Notes under the pieces: model-generated
What the model was told of the DNA's origin: nothing
The model's input: only the letters and a program-made list of their open reading frames with translations
The model's database searches: none
Source: Cellvibrionaceae bacterium
Lineage (GTDB): Bacteria; Pseudomonadota; Gammaproteobacteria; Pseudomonadales; Cellvibrionaceae
Direction: 5' to 3'
Length of the DNA stretch: 64,000 bases
NCBI GenBank assembly: GCA_025800365.1
Contig: JAOXRT010000163.1
Location: forward strand, 1-64,000
Program-made: the position numbers and the translations under genes
Shown here: in pieces, positions 20,628 through 30,023 of the stretch
Numbering within the stretch: position 1 is the stretch's first letter
Layout: every line of letters begins with the position of its first letter

Positions 20628-21629
20628 GTGAATAGCTGCGCAATCATTCCATGTTATCGAGTCAGCGCCCATATCGAGTCTGTGGTTGAAGGCTTAAGAG
20701 GCTATGTCGACCACGTTTTTGTAGTCGACGATTGCTGCCCGGAGCAATCAGGAAATCTCATAGAAGAAGCCGCCAACTTCAACGGTTTTGCAACTGTGAT
20801 TTATCACCAAGAGAATAAAGGTGTTGGCGGTGCTGTAGTAACTGGCTATAGAGCTGCTGAGAGCGCTGACTTTGATATATTGATCAAAGTAGATGGTGAT
20901 GGCCAGATGAACCCAGAGCATATACCTGCTCTGATTGAACCTATAATTGCCGGTGAAGCTGATTACTGCAAGGGCAATCGTTTCTTCGCGCCTGATTACC
21001 TTGCCTCTATGCCCAAGGGAAGGCTCATAGGCAATGCTGGCTTATCATTTATGTCCAAGCTCACAACTGGACAATGGCATGTAATGGATCCAACCAATGG
21101 ATTTACGGCGATACATGCAAAAATTTTACCCTGGCTGCACACAGAACTTTTGCAAGAGCGATATTTTTTCGAGACAGATATGCTATACCGCCTTGGTACA
21201 ATTGATGCTGTTGTGCAAGACATCCCTATGCCAAGCATTTATGGAGAAGAAGAAAGCAACCTAAGCCCACTTAAGTCTTTACTAGAGTTCGGATACCACC
21301 ATACGGGGCTCCTCTTTAAGAGAATTTTCTACAGTTATATTTTGAGAAATTTTAACTTAGCAACATTGTTTCTTATTGCTGCTATTCCCCTGATTATATT
21401 CGGAGTCATCTTTGGGGCTTACCATTGGTCTCTCAGCATTCAAACTCAGGAAGTCGCTTCAACAGGCACAATTATGCTTGCAGCAATGCCGCTAGTGCTT
21501 GGCTTCCAACTTCTGTTTGCGTTTTTCCATTTCGATATGACGAGACGGCCTAGCAAGGCCCTATGGCGTAAGCTTGGCGCCCAAGCGGGCATAAAAAAGC
21601 CCCAGCAAAAGCTGAGGCTCTATGGCTAA
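20628..21629 (+). CDS. Family 2 glycosyltransferase (GtrB/DPM-like)
   Basis: A 333-residue GT2 enzyme: the Rossmann-like start CAIIPCYRVSAHIESVVEGL, the DxD-type motif ILIKVDGDGQM and two C-terminal membrane helices (about 240-300), resembling GtrB/dolichol-phosphate-sugar synthases that load a sugar onto polyprenyl phosphate. A GTG at 20628 with GAGGTGA 5 nt upstream is the likely start; an earlier in-frame start at 20595 would overlap gtrA. The last codons (ending KKPQQKLRLYG) coincide with the hairpin that ends gap transcription on the opposite strand. Confidence 0.88.
   Translation: MNSCAIIPCYRVSAHIESVVEGLRGYVDHVFVVDDCCPEQSGNLIEEAANFNGFATVIYHQENKGVGGAVVTGYRAAESADFDILIKVDGDGQMNPEHIPALIEPIIAGEADYCKGNRFFAPDYLASMPKGRLIGNAGLSFMSKLTTGQWHVMDPTNGFTAIHAKILPWLHTELLQERYFFETDMLYRLGTIDAVVQDIPMPSIYGEEESNLSPLKSLLEFGYHHTGLLFKRIFYSYILRNFNLATLFLIAAIPLIIFGVIFGAYHWSLSIQTQEVASTGTIMLAAMPLVLGFQLLFAFFHFDMTRRPSKALWRKLGAQAGIKKPQQKLRLYG
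21593..21619 (-). terminator. Rho-independent terminator of gap, inside the GT2 coding end
   Basis: On the minus strand the sequence reads AGCCTCAGC-TTTT-GCTGGGGCT followed by TTTTT: a 9-bp stem with one G-U pair, a 4-nt loop and a U tract. It lies 31 nt past the gap stop and within the last codons of the convergent GT2 gene. On the plus strand one pair becomes a mismatch and there is no T tract, so it appears built for gap. Confidence 0.85.
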
Positions 21630-21650
21630 GCTAGCTAATTAGCTTTTCAC

Positions 21651-23114
21651 TTAAGCTTGCGGATACATATTGTAGTTAACGCCCGCCATATCCTCTAAGC
21701 AGCGCATTACCTGACAGCTGTAACCAAACTCATTATCGTACCAGCAGTACAATACCGCACTGGTGCCATCAACGATGGTCGCTTCGGAATCGAATACTGA
21801 AGCGTGGCGCGAGCCAACAAAGTCAGAGGAAACCACCTCTGGCGAGTTGGTGTAATCGATTTGCTGTTGCAAGCTTGAGTGCAATGCGGCTTCACGCATA
21901 TAGGCATTTACTTCTTCAACAGTCGCTTCTTTTTCCAACTGAAGATTCAAGATTGCCATCGATACGTTTGGCGTCGGAACACGGATCGCATTACCGGTTA
22001 GCTTGCCGGCCAATTCAGGCAAGGCTTTTGCAACCGCTTTTGCCGCACCGGTTTCGGTGATTACCATGTTCAATGCAGCAGAACGACCTCGACGATCACC
22101 TTTGTGATAGTTATCGATCAGGTTCTGGTCATTGGTATAAGCGTGAACAGTCTCTACGTGACCGTGCTTCACGCCAAAACCATCCATCATGGCTTTCAAT
22201 ACAGGAACAATAGCATTGGTGGTACAAGATGCCGCCGATACAATTTTATCTTCAGGCTTGATTTCGCTGTTGTTAATACCGTATACGATGTTCTTAATAT
22301 TGCCCTTACCTGGAGCAGTAAGAATCACTTTAGAGGCGCCGTTACAAGCTACGTGCTGGCCAAGGCCATCTTCATCGCGCCATACGCCAGTGTTGTCAAC
22401 AACAATAGCGTTATTAATGCCGTACTCAGTGTAGTCAACTTCGCTAGGCGAGTTAGCGTAGATTACCTTCACTTCGTTACCGTTAAGCACCAAAGATTGG
22501 TTCTCTTCGTCTACACGGATGGTGCCTTTGAAAGAGCCATGAACCGAATCACGACGCAATAAGCTGGCACGCTTAACAAGATCATTTGGTGAACTGCCTT
22601 TACGCACAACAATGGCACGCAGGCGCATAACATCACCACTACCAGCCTTCTCAACCAATAGGCGAGCGACTAGGCGACCAATACGGCCAAAACCGTATAG
22701 CACGATATCTTGAGACTCAGGTAAAGGCTTCTCATTGCCGCCTACCAAGCCTGATAATTCTTGAGCGACGAAATCGGCAGCGCTAACGCCCTGCTCCATT
22801 GGGCCGCCTTCTTTCATATAAGCAACGGTGATCTTACCCAGATCGATATGGGCTGGACCCAAGTTCATTGCACATACGGCTTCTAAAATCGGAAAGGTCT
22901 CAAACTCAGACAATTCGTTGGATTCAACCTGACGCACAAAACGGTGCGACTTCATAATGTCGATTACAGAGCGATTAACCAAAGAACGGCCATACATATA
23001 GATGCCAATGTTCTTTTCACGGTTTAAACGGCCAATCATTGGGATCATGGCTTCTGCTAGCGCTTCGCGCTCTTTCCAATCTTTAAAGTAGTCGTCCGGC
23101 TTTGGTCGATTCAC
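21651..23114 (-). CDS. gap: Glyceraldehyde-3-phosphate dehydrogenase, long form
   Basis: About 487 residues: the usual ~340-residue GAPDH preceded by a ~130-residue extension (MNRPKPDDYFKDWKEREALA onward), a long form known in Pseudomonas and relatives. The NAD motif LYGFGRIGR and the catalytic cysteine in SAASCTTNAIVP are intact, as is the C-terminal WYDNEFGYS block. The frame extends to 23198, but a GTG at 23114 with AAGG upstream gives the usual long-form start. It is divergent from mfd, and a clear terminator follows. Whether it works in glycolysis or gluconeogenesis is not readable here. Confidence 0.93.
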   Translation of the reverse strand: MNRPKPDDYFKDWKEREALAEAMIPMIGRLNREKNIGIYMYGRSLVNRSVIDIMKSHRFVRQVESNELSEFETFPILEAVCAMNLGPAHIDLGKITVAYMKEGGPMEQGVSAADFVAQELSGLVGGNEKPLPESQDIVLYGFGRIGRLVARLLVEKAGSGDVMRLRAIVVRKGSSPNDLVKRASLLRRDSVHGSFKGTIRVDEENQSLVLNGNEVKVIYANSPSEVDYTEYGINNAIVVDNTGVWRDEDGLGQHVACNGASKVILTAPGKGNIKNIVYGINNSEIKPEDKIVSAASCTTNAIVPVLKAMMDGFGVKHGHVETVHAYTNDQNLIDNYHKGDRRGRSAALNMVITETGAAKAVAKALPELAGKLTGNAIRVPTPNVSMAILNLQLEKEATVEEVNAYMREAALHSSLQQQIDYTNSPEVVSSDFVGSRHASVFDSEATIVDGTSAVLYCWYDNEFGYSCQVMRCLEDMAGVNYNMYPQA

Positions 23115-23423
23115 GGTACTTACCTTTTGTTGAACTAGCGCATTCGGCGCCAGTGACGGTTGAACAAAATTGTCACACCCAATCCATTGGATGCCCACCC
23201 CCAGAGGCTAAAATTTGGCCTAAATGCCAGCCCAGCTGGTGAGTGGGCGCTATTATCGTGATTCAATGCCCCTTCCGCAAGGGACAATGGCGAATGCTGA
23301 CCATAAATCTAATGGATACACTGGCTCCAAGCTCTAAACTGGTTACAATAGCCCGCCTTAAAGGTCTTAGGGCCTGCCATATAGCCCAGCCGAACAGTTG
23401 ATCGAGTTAATAGAGAGTGATAG

Positions 23424-26400
23424 ATGAGCCAACGTGTTAGCCCATTACAGCCCAATATAGAGACCAGCAAGCAACACAGTCTCTACTGGCAGGGCCTGCA
23501 TGGCTCGGCTGGCGCCTTAGCGATAAGCCAAAGTGCCGCCCAGCACGACGGACCTATCCTGGTGATCTGCCACAATGGCGCCGAAGCTGCGCAACTCGAA
23601 GCTGAAATTGGCTTTTATAGCCCCAATCAAGACATCATTCATTTTGGGGATTGGGAAACACTGCCCTATGACAACTTCTCTCCCCACCAAGATATTATCT
23701 CTGAGCGTTTAAGCGCCCTATACCGCTTGCCACAACTGAAATCCGGGATTGTCCTGTGCGCGATGCCCACCTTAATGCACCGCTTGGCACCGGCCAGCTT
23801 TGTTAGCGCCTCCAGCTTATTTATCGAAGTTGGGCAACGCTTTGATATCGAGCAGCAGCGAAAGTTGTTGCAAGAGGCGGGCTATATCTGTGTAGATACG
23901 GTATACGAGCATGGTGAGTTTGCTGTCAGGGGCTCATTACTGGATATTTTCCCCATGGGCTCGCCCGTGCCTTATCGTATTGACCTCTTTGATGATGAGG
24001 TGGACTCCCTACGCAGTTTCGACCCAGAAACCCAGCGCAGCCAAGATCGAGTAGAAAAAGTCGAATTACTGGCCGCCAAAGAATTCCCCGTTGATGCCGC
24101 CGCCTTAAGGCAGTTTCGCCAACGCTGGACCGAAGAGTTCAGCAATAGCGACCCCAAATCCTGCAGTATCTATCAAGACATCGCTGCCGGTATTGCCCCA
24201 GCGGGTATTGAGTATTACCTGCCCTTATTTTTTGAAGAATGCGCCAGTCTGTTTGATTACCTTCCGGATAACACCCTATGCGTAATGAGTGGCCCATGCC
24301 ACCAAGCCAGCGAAAACTTCTGGCGTGATATCAGCGAGCGTTACGAGAGTCGCAAAGGTGATGTAGAGCGGCCCTTGCTTAGCCCTGCCCGTCTGTTTTT
24401 AGGTGCTGGCGAGTTGTTTGCCGCCCTAAAACAGTATTCACGTATTGAGCTTAACCCTGAGAAAGAATCTCCTAACAGTATTCAATACGACTGTCGCAAG
24501 CCTCCTGAGCTGCCGGTTAACGCTAAGGCTGAGAATCCTCTTACCGCCTTAGAGGCATTTTTACTGCAAGATGATAATCGCGTGCTGTTCAGCGCTGAAT
24601 CGGCGGGTCGTCGTGAATCACTCCTAGACTTGCTGCGTAAAAATCGCCTGCAACCGACAGAGGTTGAAAGCTGGCAAGACTTTGTTGAAGGTGAAGCTGA
24701 TTTAGCCATTATTGTTTCACCGCTAGATCGAGGCTTAGTATTAGCGCAAGAAAATGTCAGCGTCATCTGTGAATCCCAATTATTTGGGCAGCGGGTGCAA
24801 CAAACTCGCCGTCGACGTAAAGCACAATCTGAACACAGCGATTTTGTAGTTAAGAATTTGGCCGAGCTAAATATTGGAGCTCCCGTCGTACATATCGACC
24901 ACGGTGTAGGTCGCTACCGCGGCCTACAAACCATCCACACCGACGGCCAAAGCGATGAATTTTTAATGCTGGAATACGCCGACGAAGCCAAGCTCTATGT
25001 CCCTGTCGCGAATCTACATTTAATTGCCCGCTATAACGGCGCCGAAGAGTCACTGGCGCCATTGCACCGCCTAGGCAGTGAACAATGGCAAAAAGCCAAA
25101 CGCAAAGCCGCCGAGAAAGTTCGTGATGTCGCCGCCGAGCTTTTGGACATCTACGCCCGCCGAGCAGCGCGAAAGGGCTTCAAGTTCCGCGACCCGAAAG
25201 ACGCCTTTGATGATTTTGCGGCCGGCTTCCCCTTCGAGGAAACCCCCGACCAGATTGCCGCCATTGAGGCTGTCTTTAGCGATATGACCCAAGAGAAGGC
25301 CATGGACCGCTTAGTCTGTGGTGATGTAGGCTTTGGTAAAACCGAAGTCGCCATGCGCGCCGCCTTCTTAGCCGTGCACTCAGGTAAACAAGTTGCCATG
25401 CTGGTGCCTACCACCCTGCTCGCTCAACAGCATTATGAGAATTTTAAAGATCGCTTTGCCGACTGGCCGGTGAATATCGATGTTATCTCCCGCTTCCGTA
25501 CCGGTAAAGAAACTCAAGCTGTTGAAAGCAAACTTGCGGATGGTAATGTCGACATCCTCATCGGCACCCATAAAATTCTACAATCGGGCTTGAACTATAA
25601 ATCGCTGGGCCTATTGATTATTGATGAAGAGCACCGCTTCGGTGTACGTCAAAAAGAACAGCTGAAGTCGCTGCGTTCGGAAGTCGATATTCTTACCATG
25701 ACGGCTACGCCAATTCCGCGAACCTTGAATATGGCCATGTCCGGTATCCGCGACCTGAGCATTATTGCGACACCACCAGCAAAACGCCTGTCTGTGAAAA
25801 CCTTTGTACGCGAAAGCGATACCGGCCTAGTAAAAGAAGCCATTTTGCGTGAGCTCTTACGTGGCGGCCAGGTCTATTACCTACACAACGAAGTTAAAAC
25901 TATTGAGAAGGTAGCCGACGAGCTCGCCGCTGCTGTGCCTGAAGCTCGTATCGCTATTGGACATGGCCAAATGCGCGAGCGAGAGCTAGAACAAGTCATG
26001 AGCGACTTTTACCATAAACGCTTTAATGTCTTGCTATGCACCACTATTATTGAAACCGGTATCGACGTTCCTAACGCCAACACCATTATTATTGATCGTG
26101 CGGATAAATTTGGCTTGGCGCAGTTACACCAATTACGCGGTCGAGTTGGGCGCAGCCATCACCAAGCTTATGCATACCTGCTAACACCCAATAAAAAGTC
26201 CATGACCCGCGATGCGCAAAAACGCCTCGAAGCTATCGCGAATGCACAGGACCTGGGTGCTGGTTTCACCTTGGCAACCCACGACCTAGAGATCCGTGGT
26301 GCTGGTGAACTGCTAGGCGACGATCAAAGCGGCCAGATGCAAGCGGTTGGCTTTACCATGTATATGGATATGCTCGATCGCGCCGTTAAGGCCATACAGC

Positions 26401-26882
26401 GAGGTGAAACGACAAATATAGAAGATCCGCTCGACACCCAGGTGGACGTTAACCTGCGCGTACCGGCCTTAATTCCAGAAGACTATTTACCGGACACTCA
26501 CAGTCGATTGATTCTATACAAGCGAATCGCCAGCGCCGAAAACAGCGTGCAGTTGCGTGAGCTGCAGGTAGAAATGATCGATCGCTTTGGATTACTGCCC
26601 GACGCCATCAAAAACCTATTTCGAGTTACTGAGCTCAAGCTTCAAGCTACGGGCCTTGGCATCGAAAAACTGGAAGCTGGCAGCCAAGGCGGTGTGGTGG
26701 AATTTGCTAGCCAGACCAAGGTTGACCCAATCACTATTGTGAATATGGTGCAACAACAGCCACAGAAGTTTAAACTCTACGGCGCCAATCAGTTAAGGTT
26801 CAGTCTAGATTTGGACAATAACGAAACTCGAATCAGTACTGTTGAGCAGCTAATAGGCGCTCTCTGCGGGCAACAAAAATAA
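23424..26882 (+). CDS. mfd: Transcription-repair coupling factor
   Basis: A 1152-residue SF2 translocase that removes stalled RNA polymerase and recruits UvrA. In order: UvrB-like domains (about 1-350), the RNA-polymerase-interacting CarD-like domain (about 480-550, VHIDHGVGRYRGL), the RecG-like motor with Walker A GDVGFGKTE at about residue 633 and DEEH at about 734, motif VI QLRGRVGRS, and a C-terminal TRCF domain. Length and motifs are normal. It is divergent from gap with a 225-nt gap (309 nt from the preferred gap start), and csiV follows 110 nt downstream. Confidence 0.98.
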   Translation: MSQRVSPLQPNIETSKQHSLYWQGLHGSAGALAISQSAAQHDGPILVICHNGAEAAQLEAEIGFYSPNQDIIHFGDWETLPYDNFSPHQDIISERLSALYRLPQLKSGIVLCAMPTLMHRLAPASFVSASSLFIEVGQRFDIEQQRKLLQEAGYICVDTVYEHGEFAVRGSLLDIFPMGSPVPYRIDLFDDEVDSLRSFDPETQRSQDRVEKVELLAAKEFPVDAAALRQFRQRWTEEFSNSDPKSCSIYQDIAAGIAPAGIEYYLPLFFEECASLFDYLPDNTLCVMSGPCHQASENFWRDISERYESRKGDVERPLLSPARLFLGAGELFAALKQYSRIELNPEKESPNSIQYDCRKPPELPVNAKAENPLTALEAFLLQDDNRVLFSAESAGRRESLLDLLRKNRLQPTEVESWQDFVEGEADLAIIVSPLDRGLVLAQENVSVICESQLFGQRVQQTRRRRKAQSEHSDFVVKNLAELNIGAPVVHIDHGVGRYRGLQTIHTDGQSDEFLMLEYADEAKLYVPVANLHLIARYNGAEESLAPLHRLGSEQWQKAKRKAAEKVRDVAAELLDIYARRAARKGFKFRDPKDAFDDFAAGFPFEETPDQIAAIEAVFSDMTQEKAMDRLVCGDVGFGKTEVAMRAAFLAVHSGKQVAMLVPTTLLAQQHYENFKDRFADWPVNIDVISRFRTGKETQAVESKLADGNVDILIGTHKILQSGLNYKSLGLLIIDEEHRFGVRQKEQLKSLRSEVDILTMTATPIPRTLNMAMSGIRDLSIIATPPAKRLSVKTFVRESDTGLVKEAILRELLRGGQVYYLHNEVKTIEKVADELAAAVPEARIAIGHGQMRERELEQVMSDFYHKRFNVLLCTTIIETGIDVPNANTIIIDRADKFGLAQLHQLRGRVGRSHHQAYAYLLTPNKKSMTRDAQKRLEAIANAQDLGAGFTLATHDLEIRGAGELLGDDQSGQMQAVGFTMYMDMLDRAVKAIQRGETTNIEDPLDTQVDVNLRVPALIPEDYLPDTHSRLILYKRIASAENSVQLRELQVEMIDRFGLLPDAIKNLFRVTELKLQATGLGIEKLEAGSQGGVVEFASQTKVDPITIVNMVQQQPQKFKLYGANQLRFSLDLDNNETRISTVEQLIGALCGQQK

Positions 26883-26992
26883 AGTGCGGGGAAACTGCTA
26901 GTCCGATTAAGGGTCCTAGTTACCTTCACCGCACGGCCTTTGAAGTAAAATCAGGGGCAAGAATATTCATTAATCGCTAAGGATTAGATTCA

Positions 26993-28105
26993 ATGAAACA
27001 ACACTCCATCGCGTTGGCTAGCTTATTTGCCACCGCCCTAAGTGGTATTAGCCCAATTAGCTTAGCTCAAGCTCAAGAAGGCGATGCGAGCGCTGAGCCA
27101 GAGCATTGGTATGCGGTGGAAGTTATCGCCTTTAAGCGCCTGCAAATTAACCAAAACGAGCGCCCCATAAATTTGGAACGCCTAAGCTTGAGCTACCCAA
27201 GCAATAGCATGAGCCTTATCAGCGCTGAGATTGCAGCTGAAATGAACGCCAAGCTAAAAGCGGAAGCAACAGTAGGTACGGAGACATTAGCAGGCACGAA
27301 TACCGAAGCCGCCAACAGCGTAGCTGATCCTGAGCTTACTCTAGGCAATCCCGATAAATTCATCGATGATCCCCTAGTCAGTAAATCATTGAAACCTGAT
27401 GCCTTCCTAGTGGCCACCCCCAAAGCAGAGCAGGAACTTAATCCTCAGGCTGGCAGCCTCGCCCGTAGTCGCAATCAGCGAGTGTTGTTTCACCACCGCT
27501 GGAATTTGCAGCTGCCGCCGCAACAAAAAAAGTACAATATTGCCATTAACGGCGGGGAAAAATTTGGCGATCACCAAGAGCTAGAAGGCTATATTCAGCT
27601 AAGTCGTTCTCGCTACCTACATATCGAAACCAACGTCTGGCTCAGCCAGTTCGCCATGGCCCAAGCCGAAGATTTCGGACGCTGGTTAAACTTACCAGAG
27701 CGCCCAAGTCCTTTCGAAGAAATTAGATTAGAGGAGCAAGCAGCAGAGCCTGAGGGTCTTTCTTTAAATGACAACTGGGAAACGACTGAATCCAATACCG
27801 CGACATATTCTCTTGCTAATACATTCCAATCAGAATTCCAGCAGACAGCTGCAAGTAATTATGTGGTGAATAGCATCGAGCAACTGCAACAAAAGCGCAG
27901 AATGCGCAGCGGTGAACTGCACTATATCGACCACCCAGCCTTTGGATTGCTGGTAAAACTCAGCCCGATTGAAGCGCCGACTTGGCCATTCGATAATTCA
28001 CTTCTGCCCGCAATTCCAACAAACATGGAAGCAGAAATAAAAGAAACTAACACTATAGAAAAAGAAAGTACGGCTCCAGCTAGCACCGCTGAAAGTGAAA
28101 GTTAG
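26993..28105 (+). CDS. csiV: CsiV-family periplasmic peptidoglycan-binding protein
   Basis: A 370-residue exported protein: a signal peptide (MKQHSIALASLFATALSG, likely cleavage after AQAQ), then the family-typical WYAVEVIAFKR block at about residues 38-50. A poorly conserved Ala/Glu-rich middle is followed by a C-terminal region with GYIQLSRSRYLHIETNVWL and GELHYIDHPAFGLLVKLSPI. The Vibrio homologue, as I recall, binds peptidoglycan and supports PBP1A. The position after mfd is conserved in related bacteria. The C-terminal tail is Glu/Thr/Ser-rich and probably disordered. Confidence 0.78.
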   Translation: MKQHSIALASLFATALSGISPISLAQAQEGDASAEPEHWYAVEVIAFKRLQINQNERPINLERLSLSYPSNSMSLISAEIAAEMNAKLKAEATVGTETLAGTNTEAANSVADPELTLGNPDKFIDDPLVSKSLKPDAFLVATPKAEQELNPQAGSLARSRNQRVLFHHRWNLQLPPQQKKYNIAINGGEKFGDHQELEGYIQLSRSRYLHIETNVWLSQFAMAQAEDFGRWLNLPERPSPFEEIRLEEQAAEPEGLSLNDNWETTESNTATYSLANTFQSEFQQTAASNYVVNSIEQLQQKRRMRSGELHYIDHPAFGLLVKLSPIEAPTWPFDNSLLPAIPTNMEAEIKETNTIEKESTAPASTAESES

Positions 28106-28123
28106 CTACTTTCTTAAGATGGA

Positions 28124-28147
28124 GTGCGCAGCCTGATAGCTGCGCAC
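28124..28147. terminator. Stem-loop between convergent csiV and csp
   Basis: A perfect 9-bp inverted repeat (GTGCGCAGC / GCTGCGCAC) with a 6-nt loop, 18 nt after the csiV stop and 21 nt from the csp stop. It has no U tract on either side, so it may be a bidirectional stop or a transcript-stabilising structure. Confidence 0.5.
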
Positions 28148-28168
28148 AATGGTAAAGCTTTAGTTAGC

Positions 28169-28384
28169 CTATTGAACGCAAACAACGTCTTCGGCTTGTA
28201 AACCTTTATCACCATTTTGCAGGTCGAATTCTACCTTTTGGCCTTCAGCCAAAGATCGATACCCTTCCCCTCGAATACTCCGATAGTGAACAAAAACATC
28301 GTCACTACCCTCACCCCTTGTAATAAACCCATAGCCGCGTGCATTGTTAAACCACTTGACTACGCCATTTGCACGATCAGACAT
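28169..28384 (-). CDS. Cold-shock-domain RNA-binding protein
   Basis: A 71-residue single OB-fold protein: GVVKWFNNARGYGFIT (RNP1, with Tyr in place of the usual Phe) and DVFVHYRSI (RNP2). It binds single-stranded RNA or DNA; such proteins act as RNA chaperones or antiterminators. GGAAGGGTGG lies about 6 nt before the ATG. It is a solitary gene convergent with csiV. Whether it is cold-induced or growth-phase controlled (CspD/CapB-like) cannot be told from the sequence. Confidence 0.93.
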   Translation of the reverse strand: MSDRANGVVKWFNNARGYGFITRGEGSDDVFVHYRSIRGEGYRSLAEGQKVEFDLQNGDKGLQAEDVVCVQ

Positions 28385-28633
28385 TCCTAACCACCCTTCC
28401 TGATAAACTAATCATAACTAGTTTTTTATCTCCGCCGTTTCCCTTGGCATTTGCCAGCTTTACACTGATCGTACATCAAGCCAAGACGGAGCCAAACTAC
28501 CCTCAGATAGCGACAACCGCTTCCGTCTGGCGCCAAAATCCTAAAGATAAAACCACAAGGATTATGGCGACTAGTACTTTTTAAGATATTTGATATTGAT
28601 TGTCTAGTACCTATTGTTGGGATTTTAGGCTTT

Positions 28634-29437
28634 TCAGCGCATCTTTACACAATAGGACTCGATAATTTGACGAACTTGCGTGGTACAAAAGCCTAACTGA
28701 GAGTAGATCTCATCCACGGTAATGGGTGTTGAACTGATCCCTGCCGCCCAATTCACTACCATCGCGAGCGCCACATAGGGAATGTCGGCTTCGGCGGCCA
28801 GAGCGGCTTCAGGCATCAAAGTCATTCCGACTAGATCGCAGCCATCTTGCTTAAGTCGTATAATTTCAGCGGGAGTTTCCAAACGCGGCCCCTGGGTGCA
28901 GCCATAAACAAAGCCCGTGGGAATAGCTGCCAAATCTTCGATATCTTGATTCATTTGGGCATTAAAAAGTTCGGAGCAATCGATATGGTCCAGAGGATAA
29001 CTTAGGCCATCAAAAAAGGTAGATGATCGAGAATGACTATAATCGATAACGTCGCCAACCAAGGCCAAAGATCCGGGTGGAAGTTCATTGCTAATACCGC
29101 CCACCGCATTAACGGCGATAAGCTTTTCAATTTGCAAAGCTTTAAGCGCCCAGATATTAGCGCGATAATTAATAAGGTGCGGCGCTATGCTGTGCTCGCT
29201 ACCGTGGCGCGGTAAAAAATAAATCAACGTCTCTTTGGCAAGCGGCAATCGAATTTGAAACAGCGACACGGGTTGTTCAGAAAATGGCGTTGGAATCGAT
29301 ATTTCAGCGACAGTCTCGGCGCCCGGGTAATCATCTAAACCCGAGCCGCCAATAACCGCAATGGGAAGGCTTGCAGCCCCTCGAACAGTTTGCTGCAAGC
29401 AAGACGCTTGCAGCTCAGCAGAAATAGTTAAGCTCAC
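28634..29437 (-). CDS. S-methyl-5'-thioinosine / purine nucleoside phosphorylase
   Basis: A 267-residue enzyme of the MTAP/PNP family: phosphate-loop start AVIGGSGLDDYPG, FLPRHGSEHSIAPHLINYRAN, and the purine-site segment GCTQGPRLETPAEI. The P. aeruginosa homologue at the same place (beside mfd-csiV and nagZ) is, as I recall, a methylthioinosine phosphorylase, which fits the hypoxanthine phosphoribosyltransferase gene 30 nt upstream. The frame starts with TTG at 29440; the GTG at 29437 with AGGA upstream is preferred. About 25 residues precede the usual start of the fold, an odd N-terminal extension. Confidence 0.85.
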   Translation of the reverse strand: MSLTISAELQASCLQQTVRGAASLPIAVIGGSGLDDYPGAETVAEISIPTPFSEQPVSLFQIRLPLAKETLIYFLPRHGSEHSIAPHLINYRANIWALKALQIEKLIAVNAVGGISNELPPGSLALVGDVIDYSHSRSSTFFDGLSYPLDHIDCSELFNAQMNQDIEDLAAIPTGFVYGCTQGPRLETPAEIIRLKQDGCDLVGMTLMPEAALAAEADIPYVALAMVVNWAAGISSTPITVDEIYSQLGFCTTQVRQIIESYCVKMR

Positions 29438-29467
29438 CAAGCGTCCTATTATTTATTAAACATTAAA

Positions 29468-30022
29468 TTAAGGTTGTTTTTCAGCAACGGCGTATATACC
29501 AGGTGCATTACGCAAATAACCCTGATAATCCAAACCAGCGCCAAAAATAAAGCGATCACCTACCGTAACGGCTCGATAATCAATGGCAATATCTTTTTTC
29601 TCGCGCTCGTGCTGCTTCTCGACCAAAACCCCAGCCTGCACTTGAGTGGCGCCCTGCTCGATACAATACTCTTTAAGTGAGTGCAGGCTCAAACCTAAAT
29701 CGAAAATATCATCTAACAGGAGCACACTACGCCCAGCTATGGAGATTTGGGATAAAGCGGGCCATCGTGTTTCTTGCTTGCCGGTTGGGCCTGATGCAGC
29801 ATTCACGTATTCAAGCTGCAGTTGAAAATCCAACAAGGGTAGCAACTGACCACAAGTAACCAAGCCGCCGTTCATAATGCATAAGATCAAGGGGTTTTGA
29901 TCGTGCAAGCGCTTGCGAATCTGTTTGGCCATGTCTTGCACACCTTGCTCAAGAGCATCGGCCGAGTGTAAACACTCCGCATTGTCCCAAACCGCTTGCA
30001 GCTTTTTATCAACCAGTTTCAT
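29468..30022 (-). CDS. hpt: Hypoxanthine-guanine phosphoribosyltransferase
   Basis: A 184-residue type I phosphoribosyltransferase; the PRPP-binding motif reads VLLLDDIFDLGLSL (Phe where Thr is more common), and the C terminus has GDRFIFGAGLDYQGYLRN. It converts hypoxanthine or guanine plus PRPP to IMP or GMP. The downstream phosphorylase would release hypoxanthine from methylthioinosine or inosine, so the two form a salvage pair. The ATG lies one base after the mscS stop, suggesting coupling. Confidence 0.9.
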   Translation of the reverse strand: MKLVDKKLQAVWDNAECLHSADALEQGVQDMAKQIRKRLHDQNPLILCIMNGGLVTCGQLLPLLDFQLQLEYVNAASGPTGKQETRWPALSQISIAGRSVLLLDDIFDLGLSLHSLKEYCIEQGATQVQAGVLVEKQHEREKKDIAIDYRAVTVGDRFIFGAGLDYQGYLRNAPGIYAVAEKQP

Positions 30023-30023
30023 A

